From NCBI GenBank assembly GCA_900553135.1, contig USCO01000110.1, positions 1 to 7,414 on the forward strand: a stretch of DNA of 7,414 nucleotides. The letters run 5' to 3'. Source of the stretch: an uncultured Eubacteriales bacterium (GTDB lineage Bacteria; Bacillota; Clostridia; Oscillospirales; Oscillospiraceae). The translations under genes and the position numbers were made by a program. Positions 1 through 6,186 of this stretch are shown piece by piece (position 1 is the stretch's first letter; the number at the start of each line of letters is the position of its first letter). A model generated the notes under the pieces. The model was not told where the DNA came from and did no database searches. It was given only the letters and a program-made list of their open reading frames with translations.

Positions 1-2
1 CC

Positions 3-920
3 GACGAGGTCATGCAGGCCCTGCAAGAGGGAAAACTGGATTGGGTCGTGGGCGCGGAAATTCTGGATTTGCCCCAGGCTCAGGAGGAGGGGTACTGCAT
101 GATTCCTCCCATCTCTTTGGACGAGGTGCCGGAGCAGGGAGGCCCCCACTACGTGTTGACCCTAGATATGGACACGTGCTGGGATTTGATCGTGTGTTTG
201 TTGGAGTCTGGCTATTACCCGGAGGAAGGATTCTGGTACGGATTTTTCTCCTCGGTGCAAGATATGGAGGAAGAAAATACGTCTTATTTGGCCCAGGATT
301 CCCTGCATGCACAGCTGATGGAACCTTATCTGGACTACTGGAGCGCAAAGAGCGGTGTGGAATACAACTTGGTGGTGCAGGAGGAATTGTCTGCGGAAGG
401 AGAAGCTGACCTCACGAGCCAGAATACCGGCAGCTCTGGAACAGAGACCACTTCTCAGGATGGGATGCCGGAACTCATTACCCTCACCGGTACCATTCCC
501 ACGGATGCGGAGGATGAAACCTTTATCCAATACGGAGGCCTTCTCTACCAGTACGATATGAACTGGGATCATCCAGTACGCGGTTTTTCAGGTGGATTGA
601 AGCTGGATTCGCCTGTCACTCTGACCGACCCAAACAGTGGAGAGACGGTCTCCACCTCACAGGTGGTATTGCTGACGGGAATCATCCCTCCAGCCCCTTA
701 TGAGGATATTGAGGTGCTGCGGTTTGATGACTTTGAGGCGGGGAAAAGATACTCGGTGCAGGGCTTTTGGATAGACCCAGCTGAGTATTGGGGGCAGGGC
801 TCCTGGCAGGATGAGTATCTGTTTGGTCCCACCCACAGTACCGAGGCAGGGGAGTGGTACACAGTCTACTTCTACGGTCACTATCTGTTTGTCCCGGTGA
901 GTGCCCAACTGCTGGAATGA
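3..920 (+). CDS. Hypothetical acidic Trp/Tyr-rich protein, 5'-truncated by the window edge
   Basis: The reading frame is open from the first full codon at 3 to the TGA at 918-920. The first Met (codon at 12) has only a GAGG 2 nt before it, too close to act as a Shine-Dalgarno, so the true start lies upstream. I do not recognise the family. Numbering from that Met, residues 1-125 form an acidic, aromatic-rich domain. A Ser/Thr/Gly/Glu linker follows (about 127-152), then a probably beta-rich C-terminal domain (about 155-302) with two similar strand-like starts, LTGTIP (158-163) and LTGIIP (221-226). No membrane helix is visible in this part; a signal peptide or anchor could lie upstream. The opening segment faintly resembles the text of solute-binding proteins (EGKLDWVVGAE), but that is too weak to assign. 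It is the first visible gene of a run that leads into three membrane-protein genes, two with FHA domains, so a role in the same envelope system is an inference from position only. Confidence 0.75.
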   Translation, partial: DEVMQALQEGKLDWVVGAEILDLPQAQEEGYCMIPPISLDEVPEQGGPHYVLTLDMDTCWDLIVCLLESGYYPEEGFWYGFFSSVQDMEEENTSYLAQDSLHAQLMEPYLDYWSAKSGVEYNLVVQEELSAEGEADLTSQNTGSSGTETTSQDGMPELITLTGTIPTDAEDETFIQYGGLLYQYDMNWDHPVRGFSGGLKLDSPVTLTDPNSGETVSTSQVVLLTGIIPPAPYEDIEVLRFDDFEAGKRYSVQGFWIDPAEYWGQGSWQDEYLFGPTHSTEAGEWYTVYFYGHYLFVPVSAQLLE

Positions 921-942
921 TGATATGTGTTGGAGAGAATCA

Positions 943-969
943 CGGCGTACCCTGGGCAAGGGTACGCCG
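943..969 (+). repeat. Intercistronic 10-bp perfect hairpin
   Basis: CGGCGTACCC (943-952) and GGGTACGCCG (960-969) are perfect reverse complements around the 7-nt loop TGGGCAA. The hairpin sits 22 nt after the stop of the upstream gene and 6 nt before the Shine-Dalgarno of the next. No T-tract follows it (the next bases are CGAAAAAGAGG), so it is not a standard intrinsic terminator in the + direction. The opposite direction has no T-tract either. It may stabilise or segment the mRNA, or tune entry at the next ribosome site. Confidence 0.7.
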
Positions 970-975
970 CGAAAA

Positions 976-982
976 AGAGGAG
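976..982 (+). promoter_or_regulatory. Ribosome binding site that selects the start at 991
   Basis: AGAGGAG lies 8 nt before the ATG at 991 but only 2 nt before the in-frame ATG at 985. The spacing favours 991 as the start and rules out the much longer upstream extension of the frame. Confidence 0.7.
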
Positions 983-990
983 AAATGAAT

Positions 991-1533
991 ATGGAACTGT
1001 TTACACAAGGGGTGACTTCAGACACCGCGGCGGCTGTCTACGGCAGCATTCTGCTGGCCTGGGCTGTCTGGGTCTGGGTGAACGGCCTCATCGGTATTTT
1101 CCGGGCTAAGAGTATCCGCCGTACCTACGGCTCCCTGCTGGACGGGGCTTGGGCCTTCGTGCGTTTGCTGCGCTCCTGGCTTACGGCGGCCATGCTGGCG
1201 GTGATCGTGGGCAATGCCTTGCAGAGGATGGCCGGAGTCAAAACGGAGCTGCTGATCAGTAATGTGGTGGGCGTCGTTTTGGTAATCCTGCTGAACTGGC
1301 TGGTGATCACCGGGGACAAAAAGCGCTTTTATGGGCGCTGCGACCGGGCGTTGGCCAAGAAAATCATCCGGGCGGAGCGACAGATGGCCTACTCCATCCT
1401 GACTCGCATTTCCCTCATCTTTACCATTTTTACCTTGGGGAGCCTTTTTGTCCTTACGGATACCTCGGAGTATTACGAGGGAGAAGACGGGAATATCTAC
1501 CGGGTGCGGGACACCATGTCCCTGGGAGGATGA
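991..1533 (+). CDS. Small four-helix integral membrane protein, family unknown
   Basis: It encodes 180 residues, starting MELFTQG, preceded by a well-spaced Shine-Dalgarno. Four hydrophobic stretches are visible at about 14-36, 61-78, 86-106 and 136-155. They are separated by basic loops (FRAKSIRR near 37-44; GDKKRFYGRCDRALAKK near 108-124). The C-terminal 25 residues are polar and acidic (SEYYEGEDGNIYRVRD). The positive-inside rule places the basic loop between helices 3 and 4 in the cytoplasm. I see no catalytic or ligand motif and do not recognise the family. The stop codon is followed within 5 nt by the start of the next gene, so the two are probably translated in sequence and may act together. 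A structural or accessory membrane subunit for the FHA proteins downstream is an inference from context. Confidence 0.82.
   Translation: MELFTQGVTSDTAAAVYGSILLAWAVWVWVNGLIGIFRAKSIRRTYGSLLDGAWAFVRLLRSWLTAAMLAVIVGNALQRMAGVKTELLISNVVGVVLVILLNWLVITGDKKRFYGRCDRALAKKIIRAERQMAYSILTRISLIFTIFTLGSLFVLTDTSEYYEGEDGNIYRVRDTMSLGG
1524..1529 (+). promoter_or_regulatory. Ribosome binding site inside the 3' end of the preceding gene; selects the start at 1539
   Basis: GGGAGG lies 9 nt before the ATG at 1539. The alternative ATG at 1530, which overlaps the upstream stop as ATGA, would have no gap after this site, so 1539 is preferred. The site is inside the last codons of the upstream gene, consistent with translational coupling. 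Confidence 0.7.
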
Positions 1534-1538
1534 GTGTT

Positions 1539-2390
1539 ATGGACGCTGCGTTAGTGCCGTATTTTGTCATAAAAAATCTTTGGTGGGTTCTTCCCATCTT
1601 GTCCGCGTTTTTAGGGGCGTTCCTTGGCCGCAATTTGCCCAGGTTCCATACTCTGGCAGTGCGGGGGACCTCTGTCTGCCTGCTGCTGGCAGTGGCTTTT
1701 GCTGTGGCTGTGGGGTTTGATCTTACCTATGTGGGAATATCCTTTGGAATCAGTTATTCCATTGTGAGGGTTGTTGTGCTGCTGCTGGAGGCATTGGTTG
1801 CAGGCAGCGCCGTGACCTGCGCCTTTAGCCCGACTAGAATGGGCTGTGGGGCAGCCGCCTTGGGGGCAGTTCTGTGGCTGGCCAACGCTACCGCTTCACT
1901 GTGTGGGAGATTGGTTTTTATACCTAAAATGCCTGCAATCATGTTTTGGGTGGTAGCCATTGGAGTTCTGGCCGCTGTACTGGCCTTTATGGGATTCTTT
2001 GGGACGGAGAAGGCTCCTGCTATGAAGCCTGCGGAGCCCCAGGAAACACCACCTGCCCCGCAGGAGACCACGGCAACGATGGGATGCCTGACCATTTTGG
2101 CCGGTAACTTCGCCGGGCAGAAGCTCCCGCTGGGGGCCGGGGAAGAACTGACTCTGGGGAGCGACGCCTCCCACTGTCATCTGATTTTGGATCAGTTGGA
2201 AATCCCGCCGCGGCTGTGCTCCATTCGCTGGCTGGAGGAGCGCAATACATACCTGATCTCCAGCCACGCCCCAGAGGGACTGCTGTGGGGGACGGGGGGA
2301 CGGGCTCCCTCCGGCAGCACGGTGGAGGTACTTCCCAAAACAATTTGTTACCTACCTGCTACGGGGCAACCCGTGGTCCAGGTGGGATAA
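1539..2390 (+). CDS. Multi-pass membrane protein with degenerate C-terminal FHA-like domain
   Basis: It encodes 283 residues from the ATG at 1539. About four or five hydrophobic segments occupy residues 1-155 (about 14-30, 44-60, 72-96, 103-121, 132-154). A Pro/Glu/Thr/Gln linker (about 158-180) follows, then an FHA-like domain (about 182-283). FHA domains normally bind phosphothreonine peptides. Here the family features are partial: LTLGSD at 204-209 stands where LxIGR is usual, PPRLCSI at 223-229 where SRxHA is usual, and no clear NG turn follows. The key Arg is therefore missing and the phosphopeptide pocket is probably lost. Residues 183-229 align without gaps to 195-241 of the next gene product (20 of 47 identical by eye), which supports the FHA call and shows the two are paralogues. 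The domain should face the cytoplasm. A scaffold or assembly role in a membrane complex is inferred; the partner is not visible. Confidence 0.8.
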   Translation: MDAALVPYFVIKNLWWVLPILSAFLGAFLGRNLPRFHTLAVRGTSVCLLLAVAFAVAVGFDLTYVGISFGISYSIVRVVVLLLEALVAGSAVTCAFSPTRMGCGAAALGAVLWLANATASLCGRLVFIPKMPAIMFWVVAIGVLAAVLAFMGFFGTEKAPAMKPAEPQETPPAPQETTATMGCLTILAGNFAGQKLPLGAGEELTLGSDASHCHLILDQLEIPPRLCSIRWLEERNTYLISSHAPEGLLWGTGGRAPSGSTVEVLPKTICYLPATGQPVVQVG

Positions 2391-2395
2391 GGAGG
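2388..2395 (+). promoter_or_regulatory. Near-perfect Shine-Dalgarno containing the upstream stop codon
   Basis: TAAGGAGG contains the TAA stop (2388-2390) of the preceding gene and pairs almost fully with the 16S rRNA tail. It lies 10 nt before the ATG at 2406. The overlap of stop and ribosome site is consistent with re-initiation and tight coupling of the two paralogous FHA genes. Confidence 0.75.
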
Positions 2396-2405
2396 ATATG
2401 AAATC

Positions 2406-3296
2406 ATGAAAGTTCAAAAGGGTACGGCCCTGTGGCGGGGCGTGGTTGGCGCAATCGTGGGCGCCGTGGTTATGCTTGGTTTGATGATGGTGCTGGGCCA
2501 GTTCAGCCTTCCCTATCTGCTGGCGGGACCGTTTTATGGATTTGGTCTGACCTTTGCCAACTGGCATGTGGTGATGGAGAAAACCAAGCAGGGAGCGGTT
2601 CAAGGAGCGAGCGGTCTGGCCATTGGTCTTATCCTGTCCCACTGGCTGAAGGATCACCGCTTCGGAATGTGGGGATGGCTGTTCTTCCTGTTCCGGGTGT
2701 CCTGGCATCTGGGATTTTGCTGGATTCCCGGTATTTGGTACGGAATCCAGGCCATTCGGGAGGAAGCCCAGGCTCCGGCACCCGTGGCCGCGTCCCCTTC
2801 CAATGTAGATTGGGAGGCCAGGCAACTGGATCAGCAGCGCATTGCCCGGGCGGCGGCCGCCCAGGCTGCAGCCCGCGCCGCGGCTTCCACCCCCCGGCCT
2901 GCTCCGGCCTCTCAGCCCACACCTGCTTCCCGGCCCGCGCCTGCCCCTCAGTCCGCTCCAGTTTCTGCCCCTGGGCAGACTTCCCACAGCCTGACCTGTG
3001 CGGCGGGAGCGTTTGCAGGGGCAAGCTTTCCCGTCTCCCCCGGGGAGGTGCTCTCCCTGGGCAGTGACCCCACTTCCTGCCAGATCGTGCTGCCCCGGAC
3101 CTGCGCCGCAGCGCGGCACTGCTCCGTGCTGTACAATCTGAATCGGGGATGCTGGCAGGTCAAGGACCTTTCGGGAGGGCAGACCTTTATCAATGGCATT
3201 CAGCCTGTTACCGCCGATAGATTTCAGGAGCTTCCCCAGGGTGCGGTGCTGTGCATTGGACAGGGAAAGAATAGCCAGCGTTTTCAGCTGCAGTAA
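2406..3296 (+). CDS. Membrane-anchored FHA domain protein
   Basis: It encodes 296 residues. Three or four membrane helices lie in residues 1-115 (about 11-31, 36-52, 66-81, 88-113). They are followed by an Ala/Arg/Gln-rich stretch likely to be helical (about 136-160) and a Pro/Ala/Ser low-complexity linker (about 161-190). The C-terminal FHA domain spans about 194-296. FHA features are LSLGSD (216-221), ARHCSV (236-241, the SRxHA position, His238 kept), a KDLSGGQTFING strand-turn (253-264, Asn263-Gly264 in the NG position), and a closing LPQGAVLCIG (276-285). The usual Gly-Arg is Gly-Ser here, so phosphothreonine binding is doubtful, although this copy is better preserved than its upstream paralogue. 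FHA domains recruit phosphorylated partners in Ser/Thr kinase signalling or secretion machines; which applies here cannot be told from the window. It is the last gene of the operon, 47 nt before the terminator. Confidence 0.88.
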   Translation: MKVQKGTALWRGVVGAIVGAVVMLGLMMVLGQFSLPYLLAGPFYGFGLTFANWHVVMEKTKQGAVQGASGLAIGLILSHWLKDHRFGMWGWLFFLFRVSWHLGFCWIPGIWYGIQAIREEAQAPAPVAASPSNVDWEARQLDQQRIARAAAAQAAARAAASTPRPAPASQPTPASRPAPAPQSAPVSAPGQTSHSLTCAAGAFAGASFPVSPGEVLSLGSDPTSCQIVLPRTCAAARHCSVLYNLNRGCWQVKDLSGGQTFINGIQPVTADRFQELPQGAVLCIGQGKNSQRFQLQ

Positions 3297-3343
3297 CTGG
3301 GGTGAAAGCCCTCAAATGGGGTAGAACAGACTGCCAATCAGAA

Positions 3344-3380
3344 AAAGAGAGGGAACTGATGCTATCAGTTCCCTCTCTTT
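3344..3380. terminator. Bidirectional intrinsic terminator between convergent genes
   Basis: A perfect 17-bp inverted repeat (3344-3360 with 3364-3380) closes on the 3-nt loop GCT. The arms begin AAAGAGAGGG and end CCCTCTCTTT. The + strand continues CTTTAATT; the - strand continues into a run of five T (complement of 3342-3346). It lies 47 nt after the FHA operon and 87 nt after the guaA stop, so it can end both transcripts. The T-tract is better on the guaA side. Confidence 0.88.
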
Positions 3381-3467
3381 AATTATGATAAGTGTTGCCA
3401 GAACGTTGCCGCAAAGGGCCTTAGCCCCTCAAAACCTAGTCGTATCAGGCTTTCTCGGCGAGTGAAA

Positions 3468-5024
3468 TTATTCCCATTCGATGGTTGCGGGGGGCTTGGA
3501 GGTGATATCGTAGCAGATACGGTTGATGCCCTGCACCTCGTTGACGATACGCACAGAGATCTTATCCAGCACCTCGTAGGGAATGCGGGCCCAGTCAGCG
3601 GTCATAAAGTCGCTGGTGGTCACAGCACGGAGGGCCAGGGTGTAGTCGTAGGTGCGGCCGTCGCCCATGACGCCCACGGAGCGGGTGTTGGTGAGCACAG
3701 CGAAATACTGGTTCAGGTTCTTGTCCTCACCAGCCTTGGCGATCTCATCCCGGAAGATGAAGTCGGCCTCCCGCAGGATGTCGGCCTTCTCCTTGGTGAT
3801 GTCGCCGATGATCCGGATAGCCAGACCGGGGCCGGGGAAGGGCTGGCGGGAAACCAGGTACTCAGGCAGGCCCAGCTCGCGGCCCAGCTGACGCACCTCG
3901 TCCTTAAAGAGCATCCGCAGGGGCTCGATGATCTCCTTGAAGTCCACGTAGTCAGGCAAACCGCCCACGTTGTGGTGGCTCTTGATGACGGCGGCGTCAC
4001 CGGCGCCGGACTCGATCACGTCGGGATAGATGGTGCCCTGAGCCAGGAAGTCCACGGTGCCAATCTTCTTGGCCTCCTCCTCAAAGACGCGGATGAACTC
4101 CTCGCCGATGATCTTGCGCTTCTTCTCGGGCTCGGTGACACCGGCCAGCTTGCCCAGGAAGCGCTGCTCGGCGTCCACGCGGACAAAGTTGATGTCCCAG
4201 CGGGAGAAAGCCTGCTCCACCTCGTCGCCCTCGTCCTTACGCATCAGGCCGTGGTCCACAAAGACGCAGGTGAGCTGATTGCCCACAGCCTCAGCCAGGA
4301 GGGCGGCCACCACAGAGGAGTCCACGCCGCCGCTGAGGGCCAGCAGTACCTTGCCGCTGCCAACCTTCTCCCGGACCTGAGCGATGGCGGTCTTGCAGTA
4401 GTCCTCCATGGTCCAGTCGCCGGCAGCGTGGCAGACCTCGTACAGGAAGTTGCGGATCATGGCGATGCCGTTCTCGGTGTGGTTGACCTCGGGGTGGTAC
4501 TGCACGCCGTAGAAGCCGCGGGTCTCGTCGGCAATGGCCACGTTGGGGCAGGCGTCGGAGTGAGCGGTGAGGGCAAAGCCCTCGGGCACCTTGGCCATAT
4601 AGTCTCCGTGGCTCATCCAGGAGATACCCTCCTGGGGCAGACCCTGGAACAGCTTGCAGGTGGTGTCATAGTAGGTCTTGGTCTTGCCGTACTCCCGGGC
4701 GGAGTCGTCCTGGGCCTCGGTGACCTGGCCGCCCAGGGTGTGGGCCATGAGCTGGCAGCCGTAGCAGATGCCCAGGATGGGCACGCCCCAGGTGAAGATC
4801 TCGGGGTCCACGTGGGGAGAGGTCTCCAGATAGACGCTGTTGGGGCCGCCGGTGAAGATGATGCCGATGGGGTTCATGGCCTTCAGCTCGGACAGGGGAG
4901 TGGTATAGGGCTTGACTTCGCAGTACACATTGCATTCCCGGACGCGGCGGGCGATGAGCTGGGCGTACTGGGCGCCGAAGTCGAAAACGACGACCTTCTG
5001 GCCAGCATAGGTGGATTCGTTCAT
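3468..5024 (-). CDS. guaA: GMP synthase (glutamine-hydrolysing)
   Basis: GuaA converts XMP, ATP and glutamine to GMP in the cytoplasm, the last step of guanine nucleotide synthesis. The 518-residue length is normal for the family (E. coli 525). The N-terminal class I glutamine amidotransferase domain (about 8-195) has the nucleophile Cys87 in GICYGCQL, the oxyanion-type FTGGPNS at 57-63, and the His177/Glu179 pair in HPEV. The ATP pyrophosphatase domain carries the P-loop SGGVDSS at 231-237. The C-terminal dimerisation domain has QPFPGPGLAIRI, and the ending KPPATIEWE is typical. I chose the start MNESTYAGQK because the amidotransferase fold begins right after it. The frame stays open for 27 more codons upstream, but those residues match nothing and enter the suspect junction. 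Codon use matches the FHA block: Thr is almost always ACC, with no ACG seen, and Glu is almost always GAG. It converges on the FHA operon and diverges from uppP. Confidence 0.98.
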   Translation of the reverse strand: MNESTYAGQKVVVFDFGAQYAQLIARRVRECNVYCEVKPYTTPLSELKAMNPIGIIFTGGPNSVYLETSPHVDPEIFTWGVPILGICYGCQLMAHTLGGQVTEAQDDSAREYGKTKTYYDTTCKLFQGLPQEGISWMSHGDYMAKVPEGFALTAHSDACPNVAIADETRGFYGVQYHPEVNHTENGIAMIRNFLYEVCHAAGDWTMEDYCKTAIAQVREKVGSGKVLLALSGGVDSSVVAALLAEAVGNQLTCVFVDHGLMRKDEGDEVEQAFSRWDINFVRVDAEQRFLGKLAGVTEPEKKRKIIGEEFIRVFEEEAKKIGTVDFLAQGTIYPDVIESGAGDAAVIKSHHNVGGLPDYVDFKEIIEPLRMLFKDEVRQLGRELGLPEYLVSRQPFPGPGLAIRIIGDITKEKADILREADFIFRDEIAKAGEDKNLNQYFAVLTNTRSVGVMGDGRTYDYTLALRAVTTSDFMTADWARIPYEVLDKISVRIVNEVQGINRICYDITSKPPATIEWE

Positions 5025-5028
5025 GGGG

Positions 5029-5042
5029 CCTCTGTTCCTTTT
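5029..5042 (-). promoter_or_regulatory. Ribosome binding region of guaA
   Basis: Read on the - strand the segment is AAAAGGAACAGAGG, ending 4 nt before the ATG. The AAAAGGA part is 11 nt from the start codon and the AGAGG part 4 nt, so neither spacing is ideal but either could serve. I see no convincing -10/-35 pair for guaA in the 105 bp before the uppP start. This may reflect loss of the native upstream sequence at the junction. Confidence 0.5.
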
Positions 5043-5081
5043 GTTGGCTACATCAGCCGTACTCTTCAGCATACCGCATTC

Positions 5082-5092
5082 TGCTATAGAAT
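5082..5092 (+). promoter_or_regulatory. Weak candidate extended -10 element for uppP
   Basis: TGCTATAGAAT contains TG-C-TATAGA (extended -10 form, 5082-5090) and, shifted by two, TAGAAT (5087-5092, five of six to TATAAT). No good -35 lies 16-18 nt upstream. It would put transcription start about 30 nt before the uppP ATG. It falls in the suspect junction, so it could belong to either source genome. Confidence 0.25.
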
Positions 5093-5117
5093 TCCGCTCG
5101 ACCACGATTCGTTCACC

Positions 5118-5124
5118 AGGAGGG
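5118..5124 (+). promoter_or_regulatory. Ribosome binding site of uppP
   Basis: AGGAGGG is 5 nt before the ATG at 5130. It fixes the uppP start and shows that the long open frame upstream, antisense to guaA, is not part of the protein. Confidence 0.8.
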
Positions 5125-5129
5125 TTTGC

Positions 5130-6110
5130 ATGCTATTGCTCGAAGCGCTCAAGGCGTGCCTGTTCGGCATCGTCGAGGGCATTACCGAATGGCTGCCTAT
5201 CTCGTCCACCGGCCACATGATGCTGCTGGACGAGTTCGTGAAGTTGGACGTGTCCGAAGCGTTCTACAGCACGTTCCTTGTCGTCATTCAGCTTGGCGCC
5301 ATCATGGCGGTCATCATCCTGTTCTTCCACAAGCTCAATCCGTTCTCGCGCCGGAAGACCCCGCAGCAGAAGCGCACGACGTGGAATATCTGGGCGAAAG
5401 TCGTCGTGGGATCCATCCCTGCTGCCATCGTCGGCTTGACGTTGGATGACTGGGTGGAGTCGAACATCATGACGAACGAAGACGTCTCCGCCATCGTCGT
5501 CGCTACGGCGCTCATCGTCTACGGCATCATTTTCATCGTTATGGAACTGCGCAACCGTCGTCGCATTGCCGCCGCGAACGCGCCGCTTGGCAAGCATGCG
5601 CGCATGAACGGGGCTGGGGCGCGTGCTGCCGCGGCGGACAAGCAGGGTGCCTACCAGTCGGTCGACCCTGACGCCGACACCGAATACGACGCTTCGAGCG
5701 TCATCTCGAAGGTCAACACGTTCGACGAGCTCTCTTACGGTAAGGCCTTCGCCATCGGCATCTTCCAGAGTCTGGCGGTCATTCCGGGCACGTCCCGTTC
5801 CGGTTCTATCATCATCGGCTCCATGCTGCTGGGCACGTCCCGTACCATCGCGACCGAGTTCGCGTTCTTCCTGGCCATTCCTATCATGTTCGGCTGGAGC
5901 CTCCTGAAGTTCTTCCGCCACGGCTTCGACTACACGGGGACCGAATGGATGATCTTTGCTATCGGCCTGATCGTCGCGTTCCTGGTCTCGGTCGCCGCCA
6001 TCAAGTTCCTGGTCGGTTACGTGAAGAAGCACGATTTCACGGCGTTCGGTGTCTACCGCATCATCGTGGGCGCCGCTGTGCTTTTCTACTTTCTTGTCAT
6101 TTCCGTCTAG
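5130..6110 (+). CDS. uppP: Undecaprenyl-diphosphate phosphatase (BacA/UppP) with long cytoplasmic insertion
   Basis: UppP is an integral membrane enzyme that dephosphorylates undecaprenyl diphosphate to regenerate the lipid carrier for peptidoglycan and other envelope polymers; overexpression gives bacitracin resistance in the family. The first family motif lies at residues 16-29, EGITEWLPISSTGH, with Glu16, Glu20, Ser26 and His29. The second, PGTSRSG at 219-225, has the catalytic Arg223. Helices are visible at about 48-66, 88-104, 120-138, 204-218, 240-262, 274-296 and 308-325. The protein has 326 residues against about 273 in E. coli. Most of the excess is a polar, Ala/Arg- then Asp-rich segment at about 141-198, just before the second motif. 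The start follows AGGAGGG by 5 nt and gives the normal MLLLEALKA beginning. A terminator follows 22 nt after the stop, so it may be a single-gene transcript. Codon use differs from guaA. Confidence 0.97.
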   Translation: MLLLEALKACLFGIVEGITEWLPISSTGHMMLLDEFVKLDVSEAFYSTFLVVIQLGAIMAVIILFFHKLNPFSRRKTPQQKRTTWNIWAKVVVGSIPAAIVGLTLDDWVESNIMTNEDVSAIVVATALIVYGIIFIVMELRNRRRIAAANAPLGKHARMNGAGARAAAADKQGAYQSVDPDADTEYDASSVISKVNTFDELSYGKAFAIGIFQSLAVIPGTSRSGSIIIGSMLLGTSRTIATEFAFFLAIPIMFGWSLLKFFRHGFDYTGTEWMIFAIGLIVAFLVSVAAIKFLVGYVKKHDFTAFGVYRIIVGAAVLFYFLVISV

Positions 6111-6132
6111 CGGATTGACAGCAGGCTTTCGG

Positions 6133-6157
6133 AAAAGGGGCTTCGGCCCCTTTTTAT
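6133..6157 (+). terminator. Intrinsic terminator after uppP
   Basis: AAAAGGGGC (6133-6141) pairs with GCCCCTTTT (6146-6154) around a UUCG tetraloop, giving a 9-bp stem. The T-run ends at 6155 and TTT follows one base later. It lies 22 nt after the uppP stop and separates that gene from the transporter downstream. Confidence 0.88.
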
Positions 6158-6186
6158 TTGCGAGCAGTCCTTGTGCGGCAACGCGT

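Larger units (their letters stand above)
5025..5129. other. Divergent guaA-uppP intergenic segment; probable join between two genomes
   Basis: The 105 bp between the guaA and uppP start codons hold the guaA ribosome site at one end and the uppP ribosome site at the other. On either side, codon use changes sharply: Thr is ACC with no ACG seen in guaA, against 11 ACG of 18 in uppP; Glu is nearly all GAG in guaA, against 7 GAA of 12 in uppP. The guaA protein is Clostridia-like, and the uppP and MMPL proteins are Coriobacteriia-like. The join most likely lies in 5041-5117. No repeat, integrase or att-like sequence is visible there. Confidence 0.6.

Noticed and set aside
901..990. Upstream extension of the four-helix protein from the ATG at 901
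   Set aside because: It would overlap the previous gene and read through the hairpin. The ribosome site at 976-982 is correctly spaced only for 991.
3410..3432. Possible second hairpin GGGC-CTTA-GCCC between guaA and the terminator
   Set aside because: Only four base pairs form before mismatches, and no T-tract follows; the 17-bp repeat nearby explains termination.
5089..5094. EcoRI site GAATTC in the suspect junction, which might mark a cloning ligation
   Set aside because: One six-base site is expected by chance every few kilobases. Nothing else, such as vector or linker sequence, supports a cloned join.
5025..5105. 27-residue N-terminal extension of GuaA in the open frame
   Set aside because: The family starts near MNESTYAGQK. 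The extension has no matching domain and runs into the suspect junction.
3462..5129. Long open frame on the + strand antisense to guaA that runs in frame into uppP, giving an 882-residue reading
   Set aside because: It is the mirror of a GC-rich, codon-biased guaA gene with all its motifs on the - strand. uppP has its own ribosome site and the normal family N-terminus at 5130. The upstream residues are low-complexity Val/Leu/Gly/Asp/His, typical of antisense readings.
5133..6032. Long - strand open frame opposite uppP, rich in Asp/Arg/Glu
   Set aside because: It is an antisense shadow of the high-GC uppP gene, with no family motif and no ribosome site.
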